Positions 18,619 to 27,926 of a DNA stretch of 64,000 nt are shown piece after piece. The notes below the pieces were generated by a model, which saw only the letters and a list, made by a program, of their open reading frames with translations, was not told where the DNA came from and searched no databases. A program made the translations under genes and the position numbers. Position 1 is the stretch's first letter; every line of letters begins with the position of its first letter. Source of the DNA: Rouxiella sp. S1S-2 (GTDB taxonomy: Bacteria > Pseudomonadota > Gammaproteobacteria > Enterobacterales > Enterobacteriaceae); the NCBI RefSeq assembly GCF_009208105.1, contig NZ_WFKL01000001.1:4340001-4404000 (forward strand), given 5' to 3'.

Positions 18619-21600
18619 ATGGCTAATTTCTTTATCGATCGCCCTATTTTTGCGTGGGTCCTCGCCATCATTATTATGTTGGCGGGTGGGTTGGCGATCC
18701 TCAAGTTACCTATTGCGCAATATCCTACCGTGGCACCGCCGGCTATCGAGCTGACGGCAACCTACCCAGGCGCGGATGCGCAAACGGTGCAGGATACCGT
18801 GACTCAGGTTATCGAACAGAATATGAACGGTATCGATAACCTGATGTATATGTCTTCCACCAGTGACTCTTCGGGCGCTGTACAGATTACGCTGACCTTC
18901 GCCTCAGGCGCTGACGCGGATATCGCACAGGTTCAGGTTCAGAACAAACTGCAGCTGGCGATGCCACTGCTGCCGCAGGAAGTGCAGCAGCAGGGTATTA
19001 GCGTGCAGAAATCAAGCAGCAGCTTCCTGATGGTCGCGGGCTTCGTTTCTGACAACTCCATGACACAGGAAGATATTGCCGACTACGTGGCGTCAAACAT
19101 TAAGGACCCGATCAGTCGTGTGTCCGGCGTGGGTGACGTTCAGCTGTTTGGTGCTCAGTACGCCATGCGTATCTGGATGGACCCGAACAAGCTGAATAAC
19201 TACCAGTTGACACCGGTTGACGTTATCAGCGCCATTACCGTGCAGAACAACCAGGTTGCCGCAGGGCAGCTGGGCGGTACGCCTCCGGTTCCGGGGCAGC
19301 AGCTCAACTCCTCGATTGTTGCGCAGACGCGTTTAAAATCGGCGGACGAGTTTGGCAAGATTATCCTCAAGGTTAATCCAGACGGCTCGCAGGTTCGCCT
19401 GAAAGACGTGGCTAACATCAAACTCGGCGGTGAAAGCTACGACGTTATTGCTCGCTTTAACGGCCAGCCTGCTGCCGGTTTAGGGATCAAGCTGGCGACC
19501 AACGCCAACGCCCTCGACACCTCAACCGCGGTTAAAGCCGAGCTGGCGAAGCTGCAACCCTTCTTCCCCGAGGGGATGAAAGTCGTTTATCCGTACGACA
19601 CCACGCCATTCGTTAAAATTTCGATTCAGGAAGTGGTGAAAACGCTGGTTGAGGCCATCGTGCTGGTGTTCCTGGTAATGTACCTGTTCCTGCAGAACTT
19701 CCGCGCCACGCTTATCCCGACGATAGCCGTACCGGTGGTATTGCTGGGTACCTTTGCCATCATCGCGGCGTTTGGTTATTCGATAAACACCTTGACCATG
19801 TTCGGGATGGTGTTAGCAATCGGCCTGTTGGTGGATGACGCCATTGTGGTGGTCGAGAACGTCGAGCGCGTCATGGCCGAAGAGGGGCTGCCGCCGAAAG
19901 AAGCAACACGCAAATCAATGAGTCAGATTCAAGGCGCATTGGTCGGTATTGCTATGGTGCTGTCGGCGGTATTCATTCCGATGGCCTTCTTTGGCGGTTC
20001 AACCGGCGTTATCTATCGTCAGTTCTCAATAACTATCGTTTCGGCGATGGTGCTGTCAGTGCTGGTGGCGTTGATTCTGACGCCGGCGCTTTGTGCAACC
20101 CTGCTTAAACCGATTGCCAAGGGCGACCACGGCAAGACGAAAGGTTTCTTCGGCTGGTTTAACAAGAAGTTTGACCAAAGCACGCACCACTACACCGACA
20201 GCGTAGGCAATATTTTGCGCAGCACCGGTCGCTATCTGATTATCTATCTGCTGATCGTAGTCGGTATGGCGTTCCTGTTTATTCGCCTGCCGACCTCCTT
20301 CCTGCCGGAAGAAGATCAGGGCGTGTTCCTGACCATGGCGCAGCTGCCAGCGGGTGCCACGCAGGAACGTACTCAGAAAGTGCTGGACGAAGTCACCGAT
20401 TACTATCTGACCAAAGAGAAAGCCAACGTTGAATCGGTGTTTACCGTTAACGGCTTTGGTTTTGCAGGGCGCGGCCAGAACACCGGTATTGCCTTCGTCA
20501 GTCTTAAAGATTGGTCAGCACGCAGCGGTGCTGAAAACAAAGTTGCCGCCATCACCGGTCGTGCAATGGGCGAGTTCAGCAAAATTAAAGATGCTATGGT
20601 CTTTGCCTTTAACCTGCCGGCCATTGTCGAGCTGGGTACGGCGACCGGCTTTGACTTTGAGCTTATCGATCAGGCCAACCTTGGGCACGACAAGCTGACT
20701 CAGGCGCGTAACCAACTGTTGGGAATGGTTGCTCAGCATCCAGATCTCCTGGCGGGCGTGCGTCCGAACGGACTTGAAGATACCCCGCAGTACAAGCTGG
20801 AAATCGATCAGGAGAAAGCCACGGCGCTAGGCGTGTCCATCTCTGACATCAATACCACGTTGGGGGCATCACTGGGCGGCAGCTATGTGAACGACTTTAT
20901 CGACCGTGGTCGCGTGAAGAAGGTTTATGTTCAAGGTGATGCGAAGTTCCGCATGCTGCCTAAAGACATTGAAAACTGGTACGTTCGCGGCAGTTCGGGG
21001 CAGATGGTACCGTTCTCGGCCTTCTCTACGGCGAAGTGGGAATATGGCTCTCCGCGTCTTGAGCGCTATAACGGCCTGCCTTCAATGGAGATTCTGGGTC
21101 AGCCTGTTCCAGGGAAAAGTAGCGGTGAAGCGATGGCAATGATGGAGTCTCTGGCTTCCAAATTGCCTAACGGTATCGGCTATGACTGGACCGGTATGTC
21201 TTATCAGGAAAGGCTCTCGGGTAACCAGGCGCCAGCACTCTATGCCATCTCGCTGATTGTGGTCTTCCTCTGTCTGGCCGCACTGTATGAGAGCTGGTCG
21301 ATTCCGTTCTCGGTCATGCTGGTAGTACCGCTTGGGGTGGTGGGCGCCCTGATTGCCGCGACCATGCGCGGTTTGAGCAACGACGTTTACTTCCAGGTGG
21401 GGCTGCTGACCACCATCGGACTGTCGGCCAAAAACGCCATACTGATCGTCGAGTTCGCCAAGGACCTGATGGATAAAGAAGGTAAAGGGCTGATTGAGGC
21501 GACGCTGGAGGCGGTACGTATGCGTCTGCGTCCAATTCTGATGACCTCTTTGGCCTTTATCCTCGGCGTTATGCCGCTGGTTATCAGCACCGGCGCAGGT

Positions 21601-21768
21601 TCCGGCGCACAGAACGCCGTAGGTACTGGCGTAATGGGTGGGATGATTACCGCAACGCTGCTGGCTATCTTCTTTGTTCCGGTGTTCTTCGTGGTGGTTC
21701 GCCGCCGCTTTGGCAAAAAGAATGAAGATATTGAGCACAACCATCCGGTTGAGTCATCTCATCACTAA
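18619..21768 (+). CDS. acrB: Multidrug efflux RND pump AcrB
   Basis: AcrB is the trimeric inner-membrane drug/proton antiporter of the AcrAB-TolC pump. It has 1049 residues, the same as E. coli. The TM4 motif [18 protein letters not shown] holds the proton-relay aspartates (407/408 by E. coli numbering), and the TM10 lysine is in [16 protein letters not shown]. Two large periplasmic loops follow TM1 and TM7. The C-terminus ends in a His-containing tail. AAGGAG precedes the ATG. It ends the acrAB operon at a strong terminator. Confidence 0.99.
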   Translation: MANFFIDRPIFAWVLAIIIMLAGGLAILKLPIAQYPTVAPPAIELTATYPGADAQTVQDTVTQVIEQNMNGIDNLMYMSSTSDSSGAVQITLTFASGADADIAQVQVQNKLQLAMPLLPQEVQQQGISVQKSSSSFLMVAGFVSDNSMTQEDIADYVASNIKDPISRVSGVGDVQLFGAQYAMRIWMDPNKLNNYQLTPVDVISAITVQNNQVAAGQLGGTPPVPGQQLNSSIVAQTRLKSADEFGKIILKVNPDGSQVRLKDVANIKLGGESYDVIARFNGQPAAGLGIKLATNANALDTSTAVKAELAKLQPFFPEGMKVVYPYDTTPFVKISIQEVVKTLVEAIVLVFLVMYLFLQNFRATLIPTIAVPVVLLGTFAIIAAFGYSINTLTMFGMVLAIGLLVDDAIVVVENVERVMAEEGLPPKEATRKSMSQIQGALVGIAMVLSAVFIPMAFFGGSTGVIYRQFSITIVSAMVLSVLVALILTPALCATLLKPIAKGDHGKTKGFFGWFNKKFDQSTHHYTDSVGNILRSTGRYLIIYLLIVVGMAFLFIRLPTSFLPEEDQGVFLTMAQLPAGATQERTQKVLDEVTDYYLTKEKANVESVFTVNGFGFAGRGQNTGIAFVSLKDWSARSGAENKVAAITGRAMGEFSKIKDAMVFAFNLPAIVELGTATGFDFELIDQANLGHDKLTQARNQLLGMVAQHPDLLAGVRPNGLEDTPQYKLEIDQEKATALGVSISDINTTLGASLGGSYVNDFIDRGRVKKVYVQGDAKFRMLPKDIENWYVRGSSGQMVPFSAFSTAKWEYGSPRLERYNGLPSMEILGQPVPGKSSGEAMAMMESLASKLPNGIGYDWTGMSYQERLSGNQAPALYAISLIVVFLCLAALYESWSIPFSVMLVVPLGVVGALIAATMRGLSNDVYFQVGLLTTIGLSAKNAILIVEFAKDLMDKEGKGLIEATLEAVRMRLRPILMTSLAFILGVMPLVISTGAGSGAQNAVGTGVMGGMITATLLAIFFVPVFFVVVRRRFGKKNEDIEHNHPVESSHH

Positions 21769-21790
21769 TTTGAGCTGATTAAGCTTCTCG

Positions 21791-21816
21791 AAAGGCCGCG
21801 CAAGCGGCCTTTTTTA
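21791..21816 (+). terminator. Terminator of acrAB
   Basis: AAAGGCCGC and GCGGCCTTT form a nine-pair stem with a four-base loop, followed by TTTTTTA, 23 bases after the acrB stop. Confidence 0.9.
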
Positions 21817-21910
21817 TTGCTGTTTTTCCGCCATCTCGCCCTGCCCCTTGCGCGAACATAATTAAAAAACTCCAAATGATACTTGAAGTGATGAATCAAG
21901 ACGCGCATAA

Positions 21911-21933
21911 TAATTGTTATAGTATAACATTAC
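21911..21933. promoter_or_regulatory. Zur box upstream of rpmE2-rpmJ2
   Basis: The perfect core palindrome GTTATAGTATAAC (21916-21928), with flanking CATT to the right, matches the gamma-proteobacterial Zur consensus GTTATAnTATAAC. It lies 20 bases before the L31B start, overlapping the probable promoter, so zinc-bound Zur would repress the operon. Confidence 0.88.
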
Positions 21934-21947
21934 ATTTAGAGGCTATT

Positions 21948-22202
21948 ATGAGAGAGAACATTCATCCTGCCTATCGCACCGTGGTATTTCATGACACCGG
22001 TGTTGATGAGTATTTCCGCGTGGGATCAACCATCAAAACCGATCGCACCATTGAGCTGGAAGGGAAAACCTTTCCTTATGTGACGCTCGATATCTCTTCA
22101 GCTTCCCATCCTTACTACACGGGCAAGCAGAAAGAGTTTTCGAAAGAAGGCAGCACCGCACGCTTCCAGCAGCGTTTTGGCAGCTTCCTGGGCAAAAAGT
22201 AA
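21948..22202 (+). CDS. rpmE2: Zinc-independent ribosomal protein L31 type B
   Basis: This 84-residue L31 paralogue (E. coli ykgM) replaces the zinc-binding L31 in ribosomes under zinc starvation, freeing zinc. It has no cysteine, so the CxxC zinc ribbon of the standard L31 is missing, and it keeps [22 protein letters not shown] and RFQQRFG of type B. The frame is open from 21876, but AGAGG six bases before the ATG at 21948 decides the start (MRENIHPAY). The Zur box sits just upstream, and rpmJ2 follows after 21 bases. Confidence 0.95.
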   Translation: MRENIHPAYRTVVFHDTGVDEYFRVGSTIKTDRTIELEGKTFPYVTLDISSASHPYYTGKQKEFSKEGSTARFQQRFGSFLGKK

Positions 22203-22223
22203 GCGTTGTTTGGGAGAAGTAAA

Positions 22224-22364
22224 ATGCAGGTATTAAGCTCATTAAAATCGGCCAAAAACAGGCATCCTGATTGCCGTATCGTGAAACGCAAGGGCCGTTT
22301 GTACGTGATTTGCAAAAGCAACCCTCGCTTTAAAGCGGTTCAGGGCGGCAAGAAAAAACGCTAA
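22224..22364 (+). CDS. rpmJ2: Zinc-independent ribosomal protein L36 type B
   Basis: This 46-residue L36 paralogue (E. coli ykgO) reads [17 protein letters not shown] at its start and ends in the conserved [16 protein letters not shown]. It has only two cysteines and lacks the full zinc ribbon of standard L36, consistent with a role in zinc-starved ribosomes. GGGAGAAG precedes the ATG. It is cotranscribed with rpmE2 under the Zur box and followed by a bidirectional terminator. Confidence 0.95.
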   Translation: MQVLSSLKSAKNRHPDCRIVKRKGRLYVICKSNPRFKAVQGGKKKR

Positions 22365-22388
22365 CCCAGTGTGTCGATTTTTAGGCAT

Positions 22389-22422
22389 TAAAAAAGCCCC
22401 GTTGCTGCCCAACGGGGCTTTG
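22389..22422. terminator. Bidirectional terminator between rpmJ2 and the metal transporter
   Basis: AAAGCCCCGTTG pairs with CAACGGGGCTTT (12 pairs, loop of about five). On the minus strand it is followed by a run of six T residues, making it a strong end for the ABC operon; on the plus strand the T-run is short. Confidence 0.88.
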
Positions 22423-22489
22423 TCACATCTTAAGAAGTGGAAACCTGTAGCCTCCCTCACAGCTTATCGCCGTTGAGGGAGTCTATGTT

Positions 22490-23368
22490 TTATTTCATGC
22501 TGGCGACGATCGCTTCCACATTATGAGTAAAGGCTTTTTCATAAGTTGTGGCCGGTCCTTGCGGACCAGACAGCGATTCAGGATACAGTTCGCCTCCTGG
22601 CTGTGCGCCGGTTGCAGAAGCAATCTGTTTCACCAAACGTGGGTCAGTCTGGTTCTCGATGAAGTAAGTTTTCACCTTCTCCGCTTTAATCTGTTTAATC
22701 AGCGAGGCGACGCCGCTGGCGCTGGCTTCAGATTCGGTTGAGAAACCCACCGGAGCCATAAAGGCCACGTTGTACTCTTTCCCGAAATAACCGAAGGCAT
22801 CGTGGCTGGTGAGCACTGTACGTTTATTCGCAGCAATACTGCTAAACTCCTGCTTGGCCCATGCGTCGAGCTTCTTCAGGCGTTCAATGTAGGCCCCACC
22901 GTGCTGACGGAAATAGTCGGCATCTTCTGGGTCGGCGGCAATCAGCGCATTCATGACGTTGGTGGCATAAATAACGCCGTTAGCCATGCTGTTCCAGGCA
23001 TGAGGATCAGTAACCGTTTTGCCCTCCTCCTCCATCTGGCGCGTGTCCACGCCCTGAGAGGCAGTGATCACTTTACCATGGTAGCCAGAGGCCGTGATCA
23101 GACGGTCCATCCAGCCTTCCATTCCCAAGCCGCTGACGAACACGACGTCGGACGAGGCCAACGTTTTGCTGTCTCGCGGTGCAGGCTCAAAACTGTGCGG
23201 GTCACCGTCGGGCCCCACCAGGCTGGTGACCTTGACGTGGTCGCCGCCCACTTCTTGCACAATATCCCCCAGGATAGAGAAACTGGCTACGGCGTTAACC
23301 GTTTTGGCCATCGCCAGTGGGCTCGACAGTAGGGCAGCTACTGACAGAGCAACAGGTAATAATTTCAT
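22490..23368 (-). CDS. Zinc/manganese ABC transporter, periplasmic binding protein
   Basis: This is a cluster A-I metal-binding protein (ZnuA/SitA/YfeA relatives), 292 residues. The signal peptide ends in SPLAMA. Likely ligands are the histidines in DGDPHSFEP, TDPHAWNS and TSHDAFGYF and the aspartate in ENQTDPRL. It lacks the long His-rich loop of enteric ZnuA, so it is a second importer rather than the housekeeping ZnuA. The frame opens at a GTG two codons earlier; the ATG with AGGAG five bases upstream was chosen. It is the last gene after ATPase and permease. The Zur box ahead of the operon argues for zinc. Confidence 0.92.
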   Translation of the reverse strand: MKLLPVALSVAALLSSPLAMAKTVNAVASFSILGDIVQEVGGDHVKVTSLVGPDGDPHSFEPAPRDSKTLASSDVVFVSGLGMEGWMDRLITASGYHGKVITASQGVDTRQMEEEGKTVTDPHAWNSMANGVIYATNVMNALIAADPEDADYFRQHGGAYIERLKKLDAWAKQEFSSIAANKRTVLTSHDAFGYFGKEYNVAFMAPVGFSTESEASASGVASLIKQIKAEKVKTYFIENQTDPRLVKQIASATGAQPGGELYPESLSGPQGPATTYEKAFTHNVEAIVASMK

Positions 23369-23402
23369 TTCCACTCCTTTATATTGACTTTATTTTTACT
23401 TC

Positions 23403-24260
23403 CTAACGTCGCGAGGCGGTTAACATGCCGCCGCGCGTTCCAAACAGAACTGAGATAAAGAAAATCACGTTGGCGCTGAGCACAATCGCCGGGCCAGCAG
23501 GCAGCGAAGCATAGTAGGACCAAATCAGTCCGATATAACTTGAGATCATGCCAATCACCATGGCAATAAGCAGCGTATGCGGCAAATCACGGCCCCAAAA
23601 ACGTGCACTTGCTGCAGGCAGCATCATCAATCCCACCGACATCAGGGTGCCGAGGATCTGGAAACCGGCGACCAGATTCACCACCACCAGCGCCAAAAAT
23701 ATGCCCTGGATCAGCGCCAGCCATTTACCCGAGCTGACGCGCAAAAACAGCGCATCAAAAGACTCGATGACCAGGGCGCGATAAATACAGGCGAGGATAA
23801 TAAGTGAAACGCTGCTGATTGAGCCGACCATCAGCATGGCGCTGGAGTCGATAGCCAGAATGGAACCAAATAGCACGTGTAGCAGGTCAACACTTGAGCC
23901 TTTAAGAGAAACCAGGGTCACGCCGAGGGCCAATGATCCTAAATAGAAACCGGCAAAGCTAGCGTCTTCTTTAAGCTGCGTGCGGCGACTGACGACACCA
24001 GAAAGCATGGCCACTGCTAGTCCGGCAATAAAACCGCCCACGCCCATCGCCACCAGAGACATACCTGAAATCAGGTAACCTATCGCCGCGCCGGGCAAAA
24101 CCGCGTGGCTCAGCGCATCACCCACTAGACTCATGCGACGCAGCAACAGAAATACGCCCAGCGGTGTTGCGCTAATCGATAACGCCAGACAGGCGATCAG
24201 CGCACGGCGCATAAAGCCGAATTGTACAAAAGGATCGATTAAAAGATGAAACCACATCAT
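23403..24260 (-). CDS. Zinc/manganese ABC transporter, permease
   Basis: This is a 285-residue inner-membrane permease of the ZnuB/MntB/SitC family with about eight hydrophobic helices. It shows the conserved RRMSLVGDALSHAVLPGAA region near residue 40 and GFQILGTLMSVGLMMLPAA near residue 195. Its ATG overlaps the ATPase stop by four bases (ATGA), so the two are translationally coupled. It would form the membrane channel for the metal delivered by the binding protein encoded 34 bases downstream. Confidence 0.93.
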   Translation of the reverse strand: MMWFHLLIDPFVQFGFMRRALIACLALSISATPLGVFLLLRRMSLVGDALSHAVLPGAAIGYLISGMSLVAMGVGGFIAGLAVAMLSGVVSRRTQLKEDASFAGFYLGSLALGVTLVSLKGSSVDLLHVLFGSILAIDSSAMLMVGSISSVSLIILACIYRALVIESFDALFLRVSSGKWLALIQGIFLALVVVNLVAGFQILGTLMSVGLMMLPAASARFWGRDLPHTLLIAMVIGMISSYIGLIWSYYASLPAGPAIVLSANVIFFISVLFGTRGGMLTASRR

Positions 24261-24994
24261 GAAATAACGCTCCGCTGCTGACTGAACTCATCGGCCAGAA
24301 TGCAGGCGTGATCGCGATGAGGAAAATGGCAGAGAACTTCATCGGCCGTTCCCCAAATATTTTGCTGCTGGCTGAGGAAAAGCACCTGCGGGAAATGGCG
24401 CGCCACCATCGCGATATCGTGCAGTACGGCAATAACCGTTTTCCCCTGCTGGTGCCATTGGCGGATAACCTTGAGCAGCAGTTCTGTGGTCTGGCTGTCG
24501 ATACCGGTGAAAGGTTCATCAAGCATGATAAGCGGCGCCTGCTGGATCAACAGTCGGGCAAACAGCGTTCTTTGCAGCTGTCCACCGGAGAGTTCACCCA
24601 CGGCCACGTTGCGCATTTCCGTCATGCCGACGGTTTCCAGGGCTTCAATCACCTGCCGTTCGGACTCACGACTAATGCCACCGAACAGGCCACTTTGCGG
24701 CCAACAGCCCATGGCTACCAGGTCAAACACGCTGATGGGAAACTGTCGGTCGAGCTCGGCCTGCTGCGGTAAATAGGCCAGCTGCGGGCGTTTGTTTTTG
24801 GAAGATGACCCCGTAAACTCGATTGAGCCGGAGATAGCGGGTTGAAGTCCTGCCAGAGTCTTGAGAAAGGTAGACTTACCGGCGCCGTTGGCGCCCACTA
24901 CCGCCGTCAGTGAGCCCGCAATGATGCGACCGCTCAACGGCATGGCAACGGGGCGTCGTTCGTAGCCGACTTCAAGATTAGAAATGTTGATCAT
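24257..24994 (-). CDS. Zinc/manganese ABC transporter, ATPase
   Basis: This is the ATP-hydrolysing subunit of the metal importer. Walker A is GANGAGKST, the signature is LSGGQLQR, and Walker B with the catalytic glutamate is LIMLDEPF; a switch histidine lies in AVLHDIAMV. The frame opens at a GTG at 25027, but family N-termini fit MINISNLEVGYE at 24994, giving 245 residues; no clear Shine-Dalgarno is seen for either. It is the first gene of the operon, 123 bases from a Zur box. Confidence 0.92.
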   Translation of the reverse strand: MINISNLEVGYERRPVAMPLSGRIIAGSLTAVVGANGAGKSTFLKTLAGLQPAISGSIEFTGSSSKNKRPQLAYLPQQAELDRQFPISVFDLVAMGCWPQSGLFGGISRESERQVIEALETVGMTEMRNVAVGELSGGQLQRTLFARLLIQQAPLIMLDEPFTGIDSQTTELLLKVIRQWHQQGKTVIAVLHDIAMVARHFPQVLFLSQQQNIWGTADEVLCHFPHRDHACILADEFSQQRSVIS

Positions 24995-25406
24995 GGTAAA
25001 GAGATGGCCCAATAAATCCCTGACCACAAAATTGCTAGTAAAATTAAAGCAATAGCACAGCGGGAGAGTGCAGATAAGGTAAACAGTGTTTTAGTCATAA
25101 TAAATTGCTCAAGCGATGTTATATTATAACAACACAATTTTAGTGATTTTTCAAGATGCTAGGTCTACTCATTCACCTACAATACGTAGGGTATCCAAAT
25201 GATTGATGCAGATCTCATTTTTTCGCCACAGGCCTCAACGCACTCCGTCAGGAAAGCGTAATTAAATATTAAAAAAACACAAAATTGCTTTAAAAACATA
25301 GCGTTAAAAAAATTAATGATAGATAATTATTTTGTTCTCTTTTGCCACTTTATCTCAAAAATATGTAATAATTAATGCTGACCATTTTAATGATCAGATA
25401 ATTCTT
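24995..25406. other. Regulatory gap between the metal transporter and the orphan gene
   Basis: This 412-base, AT-rich interval separates the divergent ABC operon and orphan gene 25407-25760. It holds one Zur box (25112-25134). The rest contains no open frame with family resemblance, and I see no repeat or terminator. Confidence 0.6.
25112..25134. promoter_or_regulatory. Zur box upstream of the metal ABC transporter
   Basis: GTTATATTATAAC (25118-25130) is a second match to the Zur core GTTATAnTATAAC, differing from the rpmE2 box only at the central base. It precedes the ABC operon, linking it to zinc starvation. Confidence 0.88.
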
Positions 25407-25760
25407 ATGAAAAAATTGATTACTTATGACACTCAGGGAAAAGAACTCAGCCTTGCTGAACTTAAGCAGATAATAGAATCTAATATCCAGGTGATTGAAG
25501 ACGCATTAACTGCCGGGTTAACTTATTATTCGCAAAATGCTCGCTACACGCCGAGCACGCTGGTTATAAAATCTATAGAATTATTACATAATCAAGTGTA
25601 TTCAATGAGTTACACTTATGCTTGGACCATTTTCAATGGTTGCCTTGACCTCAACTCAGAAGAAGATGCCAAAGAAACCGTATCATTTATCGTTAAACCC
25701 GATGGTTTGGAGTTTGATATAATAGATTTTGATTCGGCTGGCACCGAGAATGAATTGTAA
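25407..25760 (+). CDS. Orphan 117-residue protein of unknown function
   Basis: I do not recognise this protein. It begins MKKLITYDTQGKELSLAEL, has an N-terminal helical half with SIELLHNQVY and an acidic C-terminus (DIIDFDSAGTENEL); no signal peptide, membrane helix or nucleotide motif is visible. The frame is open from 25332, but the inner ATG gives a normal N-terminus. No clear Shine-Dalgarno is seen. Its codon use is AT-rich compared with the backbone genes. It is a single gene between the Zur-controlled transporter and tomB, with 293 bases of featureless sequence downstream. Confidence 0.6.
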   Translation: MKKLITYDTQGKELSLAELKQIIESNIQVIEDALTAGLTYYSQNARYTPSTLVIKSIELLHNQVYSMSYTYAWTIFNGCLDLNSEEDAKETVSFIVKPDGLEFDIIDFDSAGTENEL

Positions 25761-26053
25761 GTTTCAGTAATAGGTTTGCGCAGTTCTCAAAAATTAGATT
25801 ATATTTATATTGTGAGTTCATTATTACGTCATGTCAGGTATCCTCGACAACATTCGACACGATAATGAGCGTGGCAATCTACCCTGAACCTGCCGCTTCT
25901 CAACAATAGTGATACGAAATATCATTTAATTTTAATAGGGTAATATTTTTTACCAAGCAGTCCCTGGTTCAGCTCGGATTTTGTTGTTTATTTACAGATT
26001 TTGTTTACTCACAGAGTGTTATCACACCGAATAACCATTACGGAGGGGATGAT

Positions 26054-26422
26054 ATGGATGAGTACTCGCCTAAGCGACATGATATTGCGCAACTGCGGTT
26101 CCTCAACGAAAATTTGTACGACGAAGGAATTGCAACCCTGGGAGACAGCCACCACGGCTGGGTCAATGATCCAACTTCAGCAGTTAATCTGCAGTTGAAT
26201 GACCTGATTGAGCATATTGCTTCTTTCATCATGAGCTTTAAAATTAAATACCCGGATGAAACGAACCTCAGCGACCTGGTAGAGGAGTATCTTGACGATA
26301 CCTATACCCTGTTTAGCAATTACGGAATTAACGATTCTGATTTACGTCAATGGCAAAAAACCAAAAAACGACTATTCAGAATGTTCTCAGGGGATTATGT
26401 CTGTACCTTGATGAAAACATAA
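26054..26422 (+). CDS. tomB: Hha antitoxin / biofilm modulator TomB (YmoB-like)
   Basis: TomB partners with Hha, opposing its effects on biofilm formation and conjugation. The 122-residue product starts [17 protein letters not shown], with [20 protein letters not shown] and [15 protein letters not shown] closely matching E. coli TomB (124 residues). GGAGG seven bases ahead supports the start. The C-terminal tail ([13 protein letters not shown]) differs from E. coli. It is followed by hha after 44 bases. In E. coli tomB-hha follows acrB directly; here the zinc block and orphan gene lie between. Confidence 0.96.
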   Translation: MDEYSPKRHDIAQLRFLNENLYDEGIATLGDSHHGWVNDPTSAVNLQLNDLIEHIASFIMSFKIKYPDETNLSDLVEEYLDDTYTLFSNYGINDSDLRQWQKTKKRLFRMFSGDYVCTLMKT

Positions 26423-26466
26423 AAGATAATTTAATAAAGAATGTAGATACAGTTGAAAAGGCTATG

Positions 26467-26670
26467 ATGAACAAAACCGACTATTTGATGCGTTTAAGAA
26501 AATGCACCACTATCGATACGCTTGAACGTGTTATTGAGAAGAATAAGTACGAACTTTCTAATGATGAGTTGGAGTTGTTTTACTCCGCGGCAGATCATCG
26601 CCTCGCCGAGTTAACAATGAATAAGCTTTACGATAAAATTCCCGTCGCCGTTTGGAAGTTTGTACGCTAA
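26467..26670 (+). CDS. hha: Hha/YmoA nucleoid-associated modulator
   Basis: Hha/YmoA binds H-NS and strengthens silencing of horizontally acquired and thermoregulated genes. The 67-residue protein reads [20 protein letters not shown] at its start and ends in [13 protein letters not shown]. Its length and N-terminus resemble Yersinia YmoA (67) more than E. coli Hha (72). Two ATG codons are adjacent (26464, 26467); AAGG is better placed for the second. It is cotranscribed with tomB and followed by a strong terminator. Confidence 0.96.
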   Translation: MNKTDYLMRLRKCTTIDTLERVIEKNKYELSNDELELFYSAADHRLAELTMNKLYDKIPVAVWKFVR

Positions 26671-26686
26671 TTTCTCATTCTGCCCT

Positions 26687-26723
26687 CATTGAGCCGACCT
26701 TTATCGGCTCAATGTATTTTTTT
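26687..26723 (+). terminator. Terminator of tomB-hha
   Basis: CATTGAGCCGA and TCGGCTCAATG form an 11-pair stem with a six-base loop, followed by TATTTTTTT. Confidence 0.92.
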
Positions 26724-26834
26724 ACTTATCTTAAATTTATGTCCGATAATGTTATTAATTAATCAGGCTAAAATTCAGGACACATTTACCTCGCTAATGA
26801 GTTCCACTCAGTGAAACTCAATATCCTTCTTTGC

Positions 26835-27776
26835 CTATTTCCCACTCTGTAATTTCAGCCGTTGATGAAACGCCTGCAGTAAATATTGAAAGCACTGCTC
26901 CGTTTGCGGTGAGCGTAAAGGTGAATTCGTTCTCATCATTACTACCGTGCGGGTTAATTCTGGCTGCTGTAAATGCACCACGGTTAATTCACTGTCATTC
27001 AGCGTTGAAGTGTAGAGTTCGGGCAATATAGCCAGCGCCAACCTTGAGCGTACCAATCCGTAAAGTGTCTCTTGAAAATCGACCCGATAGGCGATATCCA
27101 GGCTTAAACGATGGCTTTCAATGAGCGAGTTAACGAGACGACTCACATTCCCCTTGAGGAAGATAGCGATGGGCCGTCGCGCCAGATGTCGCCAGGGTAG
27201 ATGGTGGCCATCAGCGAGCGGATCGTCCTTGCGCATTACGACCACAAAGGGGTCCTCAAGCAGCGGGAACACTTCTATTTTTGCCGGTACCGTGCTGTCG
27301 AGCGACCCAAGTCCAAAATCAATCGACCCCTTCTCAAGCTCTATCAAAAGCCGATCATTGGTCAGATCATGAAATTCGACCCGAAGATGTGGGAAACGTG
27401 TTGCCAGTAATTCGGGAACCGCCGGAAAAAGCAGCGTACTGACCGAGGGCACCAGACCGATTCGCAAGGTTCCGTCACCGCCCTGCGCCATAATTTGCAA
27501 CATGTCATCGAAGGTATTGTGCGCAATATTCAGCATTCTTTCCGCATAGGGCAAAATCGCCAGCCCGCGATCGGTCAGAGTCACCGCCTGCGCCGTACGA
27601 TTTACCAGTTTGCCGCCAAGCACGGACTCAATCTGGCGAAGCGCGCTGCTCAAGGCAGGCTGACTGATAGCCAAAAGATGTGCCGTAGCGGTAAAGCTGC
27701 GCAGCTCGGCAAGCGTAACAAAATACTGAATTTGTTTAAGCGATAACGCAGGCAGCCTGCGCCAGGGTTCAGACAT
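26835..27776 (-). CDS. LysR-family regulator divergent from adenine deaminase
   Basis: This is a 313-residue LysR-type regulator with a winged helix at residues 12-75 (SLKQIQYFVTLAELRSFTAT, then ISQPALSSALRQIE) and an effector domain beginning near residue 100 (GTLRIGLVPSVSTLLFPAV). It is divergent from the adenine deaminase and purine permease genes across 150 bases, so it probably regulates purine catabolism, with a purine or derivative as effector. I cannot assign it to a named regulator. Confidence 0.9.
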   Translation of the reverse strand: MSEPWRRLPALSLKQIQYFVTLAELRSFTATAHLLAISQPALSSALRQIESVLGGKLVNRTAQAVTLTDRGLAILPYAERMLNIAHNTFDDMLQIMAQGGDGTLRIGLVPSVSTLLFPAVPELLATRFPHLRVEFHDLTNDRLLIELEKGSIDFGLGSLDSTVPAKIEVFPLLEDPFVVVMRKDDPLADGHHLPWRHLARRPIAIFLKGNVSRLVNSLIESHRLSLDIAYRVDFQETLYGLVRSRLALAILPELYTSTLNDSELTVVHLQQPELTRTVVMMRTNSPLRSPQTEQCFQYLLQAFHQRLKLQSGK

Positions 27777-27831
27777 AAATCCCCGTCAGTTCAATGATGC
27801 AGCAGAAAGTGTTAGCCAGCATAACCCCATC

Positions 27832-27845
27832 TTATCCACTGATAA
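27832..27845. promoter_or_regulatory. Candidate LysR-type binding site
   Basis: TTATC-CACT-GATAA is a short palindrome with the T-N11-A spacing of LysR sites, in the gap shared by the LysR gene and the adenine deaminase gene, 95 bases from the deaminase start. Confidence 0.4.
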
Positions 27846-27926
27846 AATAAATCATCTGTTAAATCGCTGTCGGCCTGCCTACAGTAAGGCCATTCCTCGT
27901 TTTCGACCCCTAATTTGGCAGACAAT

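Noticed and set aside
21082..21744. A 220-codon minus-strand open frame in acrB
   Set aside because: It is antisense to the 3' part of acrB and low in complexity (His/Gln-rich), with no start signal.
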